In this document: positions 24,627-38,899 of the stretch, piece by piece
Layout: each line of letters begins with the position of its first letter
Numbering within the stretch: position 1 is the first letter of the stretch
Assembly: GCF_003286085.1 (NCBI RefSeq)
Contig: NW_020825307.1
Span: 248,001-312,000, forward strand
Source: Drosophila persimilis
Lineage: Eukaryota; Arthropoda; Insecta; Diptera; Drosophilidae
DNA length: 64,000 bases
Direction: 5' to 3'
Notes under the pieces: generated by a model
Databases searched by the model: none
What the model was told of the DNA's origin: nothing
Seen by the model: only the letters and a program-made list of their open reading frames with translations
Made by a program: the position numbers and the translations under genes

Positions 24627-27600
24627 GCTGTTTCCAAATGAAGTGGATTTGTTGCCTGCTCCCTAACTCCTTAACTGATGTGCGCCTTCTCAATGGACGG
24701 TTAATGCAATTCATTCGGGATCCGGACTTCCTTACTGCAAAGCTCTTAAGGAACTATGGATACATGGATGCAGGATACATGGCTACAAGGATACAAGGAT
24801 ACAGGGATACAGGTGGTCTTTCGGTCTGCGAGGGTATTCGCAGCTTCGTTCCACGGATTGTGGCTTTCCTGCTATGAGTATGGTTGGGCTTTTCTTTTCC
24901 GTTTTTCTTGTCCTTTCTTTTCTTTCTGCGTCCTGTGTTCTGTGTCCTGTGTCCTGTGTTCGGGTTGTTTGCTTTGCTTTGGCCTATTGTTTGCTTATCA
25001 TGTTCATGTGTGTTTGTGTCTGTGCGAGTGGAGCGCTTTCTTACTATGTCAATATTGTTTGGCGTAAGCTTTGCTTTTAGCCCTGACAAGTAAATATGCC
25101 AGGCAGCAGAGCAGAGCAGAGCAGAACAGCGGAATAAATTGGCCAAGTCTCAGCTTCAGCTTCAGTCCGGGGTCCCACTCCCTTGTCCCTGGTCCCTGGT
25201 CTTCCTCTCCCTCTCTATGGAAGGACAATGCTTCCTCGCTACTACTCGCACTATCCCCTCCTGCTCCTGCTCCTGCTGCTGTCCCTCCTCCCCTCTGTCT
25301 TGGCCTGGTCTGAAGCTCACAAGTGAATCGTTTGCTGTTGCTGTTGTTGTTGTTGTTCTACGGTTTGGTTGCGCGTCGCGCAATCGAAAAACTTTTTATG
25401 ACACAATTTCCTTTTGTTGTAATTTTTCTTGCGTCTTGGCCCGTTTTTTTTTGGTTTTTTTCTCTTTCTGCTCCCCTTCTTGGCACACTTTCGATTTTCG
25501 ATTTCGCACTGCGGAGTGCGCTGCAGAGCGGAGCAGTGGGTGGTGGGGCGGGTGGGGCGTCTGGCAGGGACAACTGAGTCATTCCGTGTGGGCCGCCAGA
25601 ACTTCAAATGGCAACAGGAAGGAGAGGGCGGGGCGTTGCGCTGGGGGCCTGTAGGCGGGGGCTGCTGCTTCTATATTTAGAATTTTTCGGAAGGGCTCTG
25701 TAACTGGGTTCTCGTCCTCTCCGGACACAGAGGGGTGAAGGGGTGGAATGTGGTATGTGGAAGCGGCACAAGGATACACTTGCCACTCCCTCGTGGCGGG
25801 TGCTGCATTCAATGTAAACGAAGTTGCATGCAGCAAGTGCCATGCAAAGTGATTGAACATGCTGGGTGGCAGGGCGGCAGGGAGGCAGGGAGGCAGGGCG
25901 GCAGGGGGCAGAAATTATGTGTTGCATACTTACGTGCGCTGCACTGACCTTGCGTGCCGAGTGCCGAGTGCAGGATGAAGGGGTGGCAGGTGGCCGCCAG
26001 AGGGAATAGGAAAATACGCGAAACGAGCGACAGAAGAACGGCGAAAGGAATGAAGCCAAAGAGGTTGCAAGAAACAGTGGCAGCGGCAGTGGCAGCGGGC
26101 AAAGACTTGGCCAGGTGCTGCTGCTTCTGCAACACATACAACGGCTCTCTCTCTCCCTCTGTCTCCCTGTCTGTCTACATGTGTACTTTTGGTCTCTTTT
26201 GCACACCCTTCATGGTGGCGAGGGGGGCGGCCGGGTGTGTGTTTTATTGCATTGCCTGCCCGTTTTGGGCACCAAAGTCTAATTGGATAGGGAGACAGGG
26301 CCAGAGAATGGGGCGGGCGGGTAGGATGAAGGGTAAAGGGCAGAAGCAGTGTAAAGCAGAGAGGCAGGGAAAGCGCCGGCCTAGACCAAATTAATCGATG
26401 AAAAAGATCAAATTCAATTTGCCACAGTGCCTCAGAAGCAGCAGCAGCAGAAGCAGAACCACTGAAAGAGGCAGACAGACAGACAGCAAGACAGAGGGAG
26501 GCCCAAGGAAGGCGACGGGAAAGAGGGGAGGCAAGGAGGCAAGGAGGCAACGAGGCAAGGAGGCAGGGTCACTCAAGTGAGCCGTGCGCTAAGGCCAAAA
26601 GCTGATAATCCGCCCCAACAAAAAAATCAAATCATATCTGCCAGACACCAGCCCCCAGTCCCCAGACCTCAGATCCAGCCCGAGCCCCAGAAAGCGGGGC
26701 AAAAAGGGTAGCGCCTAATGGCTAGCGGTTACTCAAGATTACCGATTCGTTACCGATTGCAAACCGAGAATGGGCGTGTCCTAAGAAGCCAAAGACATTT
26801 AAACATTCAAAAACCGATGTGTAATACCCCAATTATATTATTTGGACGTTGATATGCAGTGACCATCAGTGGCCCATCATACAAAAACGAATACCAATTA
26901 CAAGATACAAGATATATAGTAGAGGTACACATATGGTTCGTAGGGTCGTAAGACCCTGAACGGTTCGTGCAAGGAATAAGTCGATCTACAAAGCGAAGCT
27001 ACTAGTGGATCAAGTGGATCGAATGGGAATACAATTATCCGTACTCAGTTCAAATCTGAATACAATAATAAAAGACACCGAATAATTATTAAATGTAACG
27101 TGTTCCCTTTTCAAAGCTCACTTTTGCATAGCCGGTCGGTCGCTTTAAGGATTTAAGTTTAAAATCAAAAAACAACTACGAGTATTCCCTTTGTATTTCC
27201 CGATTCCCAGCAGTACTCCTCATTATGAATCCAATACCCATATTTGGTACCGCCATCTTGCAGGCCCTCCCTCAGTTTCCTGTTATTTATCTCCGCCTCC
27301 CAGGCACTCAAATATTTTGTTTGAATCTTCATTTCCATTTGTAGTACCCTTGCAGAAGGTATTCCCCATTTTAGCCATTGGAAATATGTCAAGTACACAC
27401 ACATGTACAATGGCTCCATTGTGTCAGGCCAGTACGATATTCCTCTCAAGGATCGTGTCCGATCGCATAAGGAAAACGATGTCCCCTTTTGTTAGTACAG
27501 TTTCATACGTTTTTAAAAGAAAGGGTATCAAAGAAAGCGGCCATTCTCGCTTGCCTTTTTCAAATGCTTTGGCTGGTGCTGGACTCAGAAGAGCTCTCGG

Positions 27601-28256
27601 CTGAGGCGGCGCCTAATTAAGTACAAAATTATGAATAAAAATGACTCATTCAGAGAAGCACAAAGACAAATAGAACGCATTATTCATGCCATTCGAGGCA
27701 TTAGCCGGGGACAACGCAAATACGCAAATGAAGCGACTGAATATGCTTAGGGGGACGGAAGAAGGAAGAACTACGGTACCGGTACGGTACCTTCACCAAA
27801 GATTGTACAACATGTACCAGGATGTTGCATGAGGGACGGTACGAAACAGTTCTTCCATAGGGGAGTCGCGCGTCTGGGCAGCCGAGTCGTTTCCAGAATC
27901 CTACAGCAAATGCAAACAAACCAAAGGCGCAGAAACGATGTACGATGTATGTATGTATGTATGTGTGCTTTCGGGTCTGGTATGCAGAGAGTCTGTGGCG
28001 AACCTCGCACAAGCGAATCGCTCAGAACGGAATGCCCAATAATACAATAACAAAATGCATGCCTTGGGTATGACGAGGCACATTTTCTCCGAGACCTGGA
28101 CCGAGCCCTGGACTCGCTCGGCGTCTGTCGTATGCATTTTGTTTTTGCTTTCCGTTTCGGCTACCTGCGGCAGACGAAAGCAGCCCTCGGTCCGAGGCGA
28201 AGGATGGAGCAAAAGGGAATTGAAACAGCAGCAGTGCGTCGCGCGGCCGCACAAAG
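24627..28256. other. Non-coding, repeat-rich stretch
   Basis: No gene recognised. It contains a degenerate GGATACA repeat (about 24757-24813), CCTGTGTC-type repeats (24930-24965), GGCAGG repeats (25866-25912), GAGGCAAG repeats (26527-26567), and a short ATGT repeat near 27945-27965. A possible decayed coding scrap on the minus strand at 27165-27449 (TYFQWLKWGIPSARVL, MKIQTKYLSAWEAEINN) could not be assigned. Confidence 0.35.
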
Positions 28257-29151
<895 letters not shown>

Positions 29152-29939
29152 AGATTGTTGAGGAGGGGGCAAAAAGTTTTAGACAGAGTGGCAAGGCCAA
29201 AATTGAAGTTGAAGAGCTTACCGAGGAGGGGCGCCACCTGGTCGGGGGATCCTGGAGAACTATCCTGGCCACGTAGTGCGGGTCCCTCGCCGTGCTAGGG
29301 AGCGAGAGAATAGCATTAGTTATTTATTTACTTCAATTCTTTTTTTTTGTTAATTGTTAAAATTGTTAAAATCATAATTTAAGTCCGTCCATATTTATTT
29401 ATATATTCTTCCTTATATATGTACATATATGTAATTGTTTATATTTATTATATTAGATATCCATATCTATTTATTTATATGAGCACCCCTTAAGAATACG
29501 ATGAGGAAGGCATGAATAGGCAGGCGTAGGTTAGTAGAGGTATAATCCATATGTAAAATTTTGAAGTTGAGACGAAAATTATAAGGAAAATAATGAATTG
29601 CTAATTATTTCGAATGGGGGGAGGAGGAGCCAAAACAGCGAGAGGATGGGAAGACTGCTGCGCATGGCAGGGAGATTCAGAACATTATGATCCGGATCTC
29701 AGGTAGGGTGGAGGACTCCTCCACCAGGTAACCTCAAAGGACAGATGCAAGGCGGTGATACACAGGGTACTAAGGGGGGTGAAGGCGACAGCTGGAATTA
29801 GCCAGGGCAATCGAACGCACTGCCCTCCGAGATTCTGTCAGGAGTAAACGTCGCCATAGCGCAAGGTCAGGAGACGTAGAGAGGAAGCCTCCTCAGATAC
29901 CGTGAGTAGGACGCTGCAGGAGGAGATCCGTCTCTATCC
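29152..29939. other. Spacer between left repeat and gypsy relic
   Basis: No coding match seen. AT-rich in 29330-29480, with a GA-rich stretch at 29620-29660. GGGGCGCCACC near 29227 faintly recalls a retroelement primer-binding site but does not match one that I know. Confidence 0.35.
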
Positions 29940-31230
29940 GGCTTTATAGAGCTGATGGGGGCCATAACAGAGGCGATGGCGCCCTTGCGTCAGAACGTGG
30001 AAATGATCCAAGACCTGGGATTGGGAAAAGACCAGACCGTCGTTGGGAGCAAGAGTAATACTGGCGATCGGCAGTCTCCAGCTTACCTCTGGCATGAGCC
30101 AAACACAGGAACCATGCCCAAAAGATCCAAGGACGAAGGCGTACGGAATCCACAGTCAGCCTCAAGGAAGCCGGCGAGGCTGAGCCAGAACTGGCGCCGT
30201 GGAAGAGCCGATGCAGATATGGATCCAAGTGCTGGAAGATATAGAGAGGAGACATCGGGAGACGGCGGAGTGGTACTGGCAATTTGTCCGAGAACGGCCT
30301 GCGGAAGTATGGGAGGATTTGAAGGACGAGCGGGTTCGCGTCTTGCATGAGCGATGGCAAAAATCTGGCGAATCTGTGGAAGAATATTTTAGAGCAATGC
30401 GCAGGCTGGCGGCTAGACTCACCACACCCTTCGTTGAGTCCGAAACGGTGCGAGTCGTGAAAAAGGGACTCGATGATTAGATCGACGAGGAGCAGGACGC
30501 TATCCCAGAGTATTCAGAGCACATCCGATTGCTGGACACTTAGTACTGGGGCATCCGTTAGTGTCTTAGCAAAGGGCAGTCGTGAACTCCTTGCCGACCT
30601 CGGAGTTGGGATTGATAATTAGGTCTCGATCGTCAAGACAGCCTCTGGGGAAGACAGGTCCAAAATCGGCAAAACAGAACTCTGTGTGGGATGCAACGGA
30701 ATGAACAATGAGATTTTGTTTTGAATATGCCCGTACCTAGAGCAAGCCATGTACTTGGGTATCGACTTCTGGAGATCCTTCGCGTTGGCTCCCACAGTCC
30801 TCGCAGAGGTGTTCCCGACTCAGCTCAGATCAAACGTTTTTGTTTATCTGGACGGTATCTATCTTGGTGATAGGCCCGGATTTCCAGACACATCTGCGAT
30901 ATCTTCGATTGAAGACCTCTTCAATCCTCTCCGACTTTGAGGTGATCCACTCCGATAACGGAAAGCAGTTCCTGTCGAAGACGTTCATGGACATGGTCAG
31001 CGCCTTCGGGATCCAACACACGCGCACAGCAGTCCACCCGCCGGAAAGCATTGCACCCGAGAGAGTAAACCGGACGATACTCGCTGCAAGGACGTATTTG
31101 GAGAAGGATCACAGAGACGGGGACATGTACCTACCGCCGTTTTTCGCCGTATGTAAACCACAGATGTTCCTGAATGGGAACTCCAATAAGCTGGCGAGGA
31201 AGCTACACGCCAAAGACCTAAAATTGTAGC
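29940..31230 (+). mobile_element. Heavily deleted Ty3/gypsy retrotransposon relic
   Basis: Short, frameshifted coding scraps in the usual order on +. A gag-like segment (30199-30480) contains ERRHRETAEWYWQFVRERP and SVEEYFRAMRRLAARL. A retropepsin-like C-terminal motif follows (YLGIDFWRSFALAP, from 30749). An integrase-core piece (30840-31160) has the DNGKQF motif around the second catalytic Asp, then FGIQHTRTAVHPPES and PERVNRTILAARTYLEKD. Reverse transcriptase and RNase H are missing, so more than half of the element is gone. The style recalls Osvaldo-like gypsy elements. It sits between two direct copies of the chromo-shadow repeat, on the strand opposite to those ORFs. It is inactive. Confidence 0.8.
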
Positions 31231-31416
31231 GACAATTTCAGACTGAGTCAGAAACAAGGGAAACGCACTTACTTGGGCAATATCCGATTAGTGGGTGTAA
31301 GCCTACGTTGGGCGCTGCAAGACCCTAGGCACCTCAATGTCCGTGAGAGCTTCAAGTTTTCATGGAATCTTGCAGATCTTCGATGCTTGCGAATAATTCT
31401 ACGCACAAAGAAGCTC

Positions 31417-32275
<859 letters not shown>

Positions 32276-32651
32276 ACTGGCTTTATCCCCGTTTTTGTCA
32301 CTCGGATGGTATTGGGTTTTCCTTCTGCTTTAAAAAGTATTCCGTGCGGTCGTTTTGACAATACTTTGTCGCCTACGTTCTCTGCGGAAAGTTCTGGAAT
32401 TTGTGTGGTACGCGACACGATAGGCAAGCTTATCTATCGGATATCGCTAGTGATGTGAGATGATATGTACGAATATAATATATATCGTGATATATATATA
32501 ATAATATATATCGCAAAAAGAAAACAAGAAACAAAGAGAAAATCCATAAAGTGATAGGAATATGTAGCTTTTTAATTTGGAACTATAATTTGTATTCATA
32601 TACCTATTTTTATGATCTATTGCTGAGCTGAATGTTTATTTTCTATCGGAA
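32276..32651. repeat. Partial third copy: 350-bp internal tandem duplication
   Basis: CTGGCTTTATCCCC recurs at 28778, 31928 and 32278. From 32278 the sequence repeats the upstream (5') side of the chromo-shadow locus without the ORF and ends TTTTCTATCGGAA exactly as the left copy does at 29151. The offset to copy 2 is 350 bp. The junction shows only a few bases of microhomology (CTG). Confidence 0.85.
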
Positions 32652-32702
32652 CGATGCATCGTTTGCAGCATTCAATGAATCGATAGTTGCGATTATCGAT
32701 GG
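32651..32702. promoter_or_regulatory. 12-bp palindrome and DRE-like ATCGAT sites
   Basis: ACGATGCATCGT at 32651-32662 is a perfect palindrome at the repeat boundary. ATCGATAG (32679-32686) and TTATCGATGG (32693-32702) resemble DREF/BEAF-32 sites (core ATCGAT). Relative to the minus-strand chromo-shadow ORFs they lie upstream and could be promoter or insulator sites. Inference only. Confidence 0.3.
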
Positions 32703-34946
32703 TCGCTCATCGCGTTGCACATGCGCTCTTCATCTGGGCCTAGGCCTAGAGAGAGAATAGACTATCAAGGATTATACAGCATATACTCGCCTGTAGAGAG
32801 GTATATCCTCATGCAGCTGCGAGACAGTGCCAGTGACAGTGTGCATTCTCTTTGGGCCGAAATGCTCCTCTTCAAGGAATGTCGAAGCCGAAAATAGACA
32901 TTCTTTTTTGCACTTGTCTCGGTTTGGCTCTGTTCTCTCTTGGGTCTTGGGCTAATGAAATGGCTGGGCTGCCCTACTTTGCCTGCCAGTCCAAGGCGCC
33001 AAGGCCCCAACTTGGCACGCAAAAGCCAGGCCCAAGAACAGAGCCCAGGGCATGGGCTGACGACTTGGCAAAATCAAGGTTAAGTATATGTATTTATGCG
33101 CATATACAAGTAAAGCTGTCTTCCATGCACACTCGCACAAACTCGGATACTTCCCCAGAAGTGGGTCTTTATAGAGCTACAGGAGACACCACTCAGGGCG
33201 GCTTGGGGCGGGTGTTCTTGCTGTTCTTTGCTCCAACAGGAAATGCCAATCAATTAGCCCAACCCAGGCCATTCCCATCCCAGTCCCCAGTCCCCAGTCC
33301 CCAGCCCAAGGCCTTCGCCTTCGTATTTTTGTATCTGGTCTGGGCCTGGATCCTGTCCTGATTTGGTTCCGACCTGACTTGGGTCTTTGACCACAGCTGA
33401 TTGCACTCGCTTTGTCGCTTTGGCGACTCTTTAGCTTTTGGTATACATTTCCATTCGCGACCCTCTTTCGGCTGATGAAGTGGACACGAAAACAATTTAT
33501 ACGCCGGGCTTTGACGGCTCCGCCTGGTTTACTTACGAATCCTGTCCGTTTTCCCCCAAGAGAAAAGAAAGCCAGGTAGCCGCAGGAAATTCACTCAACA
33601 AAGGCCTAATGTCCTTTTCATTAGTTACAGTGGATTCAGTAATAGATTCGCACTGGCATTCATTCTTGAATATATTAATCAAGATATTCCATTTCCAAAA
33701 ACATCTTCAAAGCTTTCGAAACGTTTTAATTTCCACAAACGATTCCTGATCCAAGAATCGAGCTACATATATATACATATATCTGTATGTTCCTTTGCAT
33801 TTATTTCCATAATTTCGATTATAAGCATTATAATCCATTCATATCTCTGTCTCTGTCTCTGTCTCTGTCTCCCCCTGTCTCATAATATGAATCTTACATG
33901 ATATAGACATCTTCTACAGGAAAAATTACAATATGATTTGTATTACGCTGCCCTCTCCCCGTCCCACTGCCACCCCTCCGATCCGGAACCCCATGCGAGT
34001 ATTAGCCATCCCCCAAGAGAGGCGGCTCATCGTGCTTCTCCAGCCCAGAGTCCATTGTACTGTGCCCATCGAATCCTTGGTCTGTTCTTCGTCTGCCGAA
34101 GGGTCTGGGAAAGGTAGTGGATCCCACTCCCTTCTCTGATGCCACCCTCCGGTCGGTCGGGGGCCTATTGTCCCCCTGAGCTTTGTTTTCTGCTTGCTGT
34201 TTTTCTTTCCATTCTTTTCTATTCTCTGGTTTTTTTTTCGCCTATTTTTCCACCAATCTCCCCCTTTTGTTTGGTTTTCCTCTGCATTTGTGTTTGTGTA
34301 ATTGTTGCAACAATTGTGCTTTCCGAATAGGATAGAAAACCAGAAGCAGAGCCACATGCATAGCCAACGTTGAATCGACGGGGGTTTTGGGAGCCGGGGG
34401 TGTGGGGGTTTGGGGGACGGGCGCACGGTTGTTATATGAGAGACAGCAGGGTGATGGCGGGGGCGTGCACGGTAATGTTTTTCCCACAGAGCGTAAAATT
34501 TGTTGTCAAAGCGAATATCGGGGAAAAATGCCAGGCAGGTCCCCGTCTATCCAGCTCTTTTATTTCATGGGAATGCCATGGAATGCAATACCCTGAACGG
34601 GTCGAATGGGTCCCGTTCGACCCTTCACGAAAAACGCATTTAATGATATGTCAAAAACATCAAGAGGGGCATCCCGGAACAGATCTGTCCCAGAGTGGAA
34701 ACATGGCGATGACCACAAGTAATTGGCAGACTCAAACTGAACTTTTGTTGCACTGGAATTTTCCTGCCACTGCCCCCAGCAGCAGCAGCGGCATTTCCCG
34801 CTTAGATTTTCCTCCTTTTTCACATCCACAGGGCCCAAAAAATGGAGTGGATACGGATACGGTTACCAAAGCCAATGGCAAAAAGTTTATAAATTTTTTA
34901 AAAGTCCACAATGGTAGAAAGTATCCAAAGGTGAGACCAACACACA

Positions 34947-34980
<34 letters not shown>

Positions 34981-37900
34981 AAAGGTAGGGGATGATCCGG
35001 GAAGGTGGGAGCTTCAGACTCTATGTGGTGGAGGGTGGATGGTGGCTGGTGGCTGGTGGATGGGGCGGCTTCATTTTCTTGATGACACCATCTCATTAAT
35101 AATGCCAGAGCTCTATTAATATTTGAAGCCAAAACGCAGCACACCGGAAATTAAATCCAAATGATAGAAAGCATGATGGAAAGGGACAGCAGGATGCCTA
35201 AATTCCCTTCAATTCGCCCTTTATCCAGCTCTTAAAATTATGCAATCAGTATGAATCGTTGCTGTACCACTCGAGTGCGAGTATTACGGGTATAATCGTA
35301 CTTCTACCTCCACTACAGTTATCTGTAAAATTGTAGCTACTAATTCTTGAAAATGCAAAAAGTCTCCTAAAAGAGAGGCGGGTCGAATTCTTCTACCAAA
35401 TATTACTGAGTATTTCACTGATAATATTCATCATTTATTAAATTCATCTCGATCAGGAATGCCATTTGCTCTCACGAGTTCTCTGTGCCTGGGCCATTCG
35501 AAACGAAAGTGTCCTTTCACTTATGGGAATGCAAAGCAAATCGCATTACATGGAATGCGCCCCGCTTTACTCCTTCTGTATGTACACACCGTCTCATTCC
35601 GGTCTGATGAAAAACGATTCGATGGGATCAGCTGTCGGGGGCCCCAAGGGAGGCCAACCCGTAACGCAACCCTACCGTCGTGCAGCTGCCTCTTGCCCCC
35701 TGATACGTTCGTGTTAATTTTTATGACGTACTTGAAGCGAGCCATAAAAAGAGCTCCGCCAAACCAGATGGGAGGACTGGGGGCCGAGAGCTTAGAGCTG
35801 CAACATATTAAAATGTATAGTCGCCTCCAAGCCCCAGTCTCTGGTTCATCAGCGCTTTGTGGGGCAAGGTGAGCGTCATCCTGTGGCATCGTTTGTCCTG
35901 TTATGTTCTCCGCTCTCCCTGCCACCTTCCTGGCCCGTGTGCGGTCGGTCACTCGCTCGACAACGTCAGCAGTCCAAATCCAAAGTAGTTGCCGCTGCTG
36001 CACTGACGCTGGGGTCCTTAGTCCTTGGTCCTTGCCACACACACACCCATCAGAACTCCACTCGGAGGAGCAGGAGTACCAGGCCGACCCTACCCGACAC
36101 CGGCACCGACCCCGACCCGGCCAGGCTTGTGGCAAGTGTGTCAAGCCCTTGGCGGGGGAGGCCACTGCCGTTATTAAGGGATGCTGCGGCTGAATGGGGG
36201 CAGGGGGCGAGGCGAGGCAATATGCCATTTGTTATACATTTTATATTTATTATAAAATAGGCGACTGCCGAGAGGCTCGACTCTTTTGCCCCTCTTCTAT
36301 ATCTTTGTTTATGTATACTTCTTTGCTCTCCACATTCGGGCCTGTGACGTCAGCAATAATGTCCCCCACTCTATGAAAAACGAGTGCCACTATTGCCGAT
36401 CAATTTTCTCGTAGAAGAATGGAGGAGAAGAAGTCGAGAAGAACCCAGTCCCCGTACAGTGTCTCCCCCACAGAGAGTGTCATTCTTCATTTACAGTCGT
36501 CTCGGGGGAGGTACAGTGCGTTTCGAACATGAGTGCCAGTGCTGGTGGAGCCATGGAATGAGCTGCGAGGGCACAAGGAGAGTGTTTCAGCAGAGACGGA
36601 GGATGCAGTTGTTTAGCCCTTAGCTGGGGTTGGCCACTGCCACATTTGAATCGCACTCAACAAGCTAAAAATATCCGAGATTGACGTAGGGCTTTGGAAA
36701 CATTACAACACACCAACACACCAACACAACAACACAACAACACAGCAACAAAACAATACTACAACGAGATGTGTGTGAATGTCCCTGACTATGACTGCTC
36801 AGATGCGTACACACCCGTACGAGTAGCCAAGGAGAGCCAGGAGAGTACAGGACCTGCACGATTCTAAACTGGCATGAATACGAGTATAAGTATTACGAAA
36901 GAGAAGATTACTTCGATTGGTGCCACACAAACACACACACACCAGCAGATGCCGATGTGGCTCTAAAAGATTCGTTCCACACATCCCCAATATTTTCTTT
37001 CGCCTTCGGACTTTGGACTCTGATAGTATATCCTTTTGCAGTTCATTAGTGCTCCATCAAGTAGAGAGGACTCTGGCTATGGCTCTGACTGTGGGTTAGC
37101 CATAAATTAGTCTCCATTATTGTGCATCCATGGAGCTGTAACTTGCAGTTAATTACGAGGATATGCATTACCAGAGGCAGAGAGAGAGGGAGAGGTTGAT
37201 GTTTAGGTTGAGGGAAGACCAAGAGAACAAGGAAACTTGTGTCGGGATAAACCAAGGAATAAATGAATGCAGCAGCATTGTTCGGAAAGTTTCTACGGAA
37301 ATTCACCCCATTCTACGAGTTCCGAGAACGCTGTCCTTCCATCCCCAACTGGGCCACTGGGGCAGCTCCTCGATCTACTGTCCCGCGTGCTGTGGTCCTT
37401 CTGCTTCCACTCCTACTCCTGCTGGTGCTGCTGTTCCTCCGTAGCCACGCATTAAAGCCGGAAAATTCATAAATGCCTGAGAGCGTTTCTCGTTTAGGTC
37501 GGAGTGTGCTGCCTCTAATAAGCACTTACTGCAGCAACATGGATGGCAGCATGGATGGCAGCCAGGACTCTGCAGCAGGCACAAAGAAGCTGTCTTGGCT
37601 GTAGCTAGAATTTTAATGAAATTAAAGATTACTGAGCTCAGCCATCTGAGGCGAGCGAGGCAAGCGACGCAGGCGAGTGGGGCAAGTGAGGCAACTGTCG
37701 AGTGGCAGCATCCAAAGGGGTTTCGCTTCTCCGCACAGAGCAACAGTTGGGGTGGCGGTGGGGGGAGCCAGTAGAGTTTTCCGAGGAAAACTTTTACAGC
37801 GTTCACTTTCGAAGAAGAAATTTAAAATGTCTAATGTTACCTCGGATAATTGCACTCGTACTATGGGTGGAATGATGGAATTCATGCAAGATTAAACCTT

Positions 37901-38179
37901 GCGCACACGAGTACTCCCCTCCAATGGATAGCCAAATTATTAATATTTTAACATACAATAAAATACAGTCATGCTCCCATGAATAATCGTTCCGTTTGCT
38001 GTAGATCTTAGAGCAGTTTCTGAGGAGAAAGCCGGATGACTTTTTTATAAATACCTTTGAAATGAAATGTGCTTCACTTGCAAGGATATCATTCGTTTGA
38101 ATTATATTTCGAAGTGAATATTACATGGGATGTTTGGATGCCACAATTACGGACCATGGCACTAATATCCCAATTATGT
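32703..38179. other. Non-coding stretch, no gene recognised
   Basis: No conserved coding segment found. It contains CTCTGT repeats (33846-33872), (CA)n followed by (GA)n at 34940-34980, an AACAC-type repeat (36710-36750) and one CRE palindrome (36345-36352). A 249-codon frame on + at 34370-35119 crosses the (CA)(GA) array, starts at TTG and resembles no family, so it is taken as chance. Confidence 0.35.
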
Positions 38180-38420
38180 TTTTAGTTCTGTTGACATTGG
38201 TGACCCCGACGTAATTCTGTTGAAGGCCAGGCTCTCAATGTGGGGACTATTTCTCAATAAATAACATAAATATCATATCAAAAACATAGTGGTGCAGTCT
38301 TACGTGAATCTTTTTAATTGTTTGCTATGGTGACCCCGACGTGATCCCGTCCAAGCCCTAGATTTAAGGCTGTGCTTGGATCTGCTTCTGCTCTAATACT
38401 TTAGGTGTCTTTTTTCTACT
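38180..38420 (+). mobile_element. BEL/Pao-like LTR/primer-binding-site fragment, two copies
   Basis: TGGTGACCCCGACGT occurs twice on + (about 38198-38212 and 38329-38343), followed by AATTCTG and GATCCCG respectively. This phrase is, as I recall it, the start of the primer-binding site directly after the 5' LTR in BEL/Pao retrotransposons. About 130 bp containing AATAAATAACATAAATA separates them, resembling an LTR end. The T/C-rich sequence to about 38900 may be the decayed leader. No reliable gag-pol reading remains. Confidence 0.5.
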
Positions 38421-38899
38421 CCTCTTGAGGCTTGATGTAAATTCTAATTTACTCTCGTTCCCGTCTAAGGCTCTTCTAATTTGTAAGCCACCACTCTATC
38501 CATTCTATTCACTTACTGATCCTTCGCTTTCATTTCTTATCCTTCCCATCTATCCCTCTAATTATGCTTCTTCTGAAGCCTCATTTCTGTGCCACCTTCG
38601 TTTGCTGAATCTGCTTATTTGGTTCTCGTATATCTGGCTGATTCTGCTCCAGTTGCTTTTGAATCCTGCTCCTGCACCTTGCAATTAGTGCGTCTTACGC
38701 TTGGCTGCACCGTGCTTCATTGCTCGAAACTGACTTTGTTCTCGTGTCTTCGGTGCGTAGTGAATCTGTCGATGCAGTCTGTCATCCGTCCTCAGTTTTC
38801 AGTCCTCAGTCTTGTACTCAAGAGCTTCGCAGCTGCCATTAATAATTGCTGTGTATTCAGGCATTCCCAGAATGTAGCCCAAGCCCAACTCCAAACCAA

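Noticed and set aside
34370..35119. 249-codon open frame on +, longest in the window
   Set aside because: Starts at TTG, shows no domain or family feature, and runs through a (CA)n(GA)n array encoding THTHTH and RERERE. Taken as chance.
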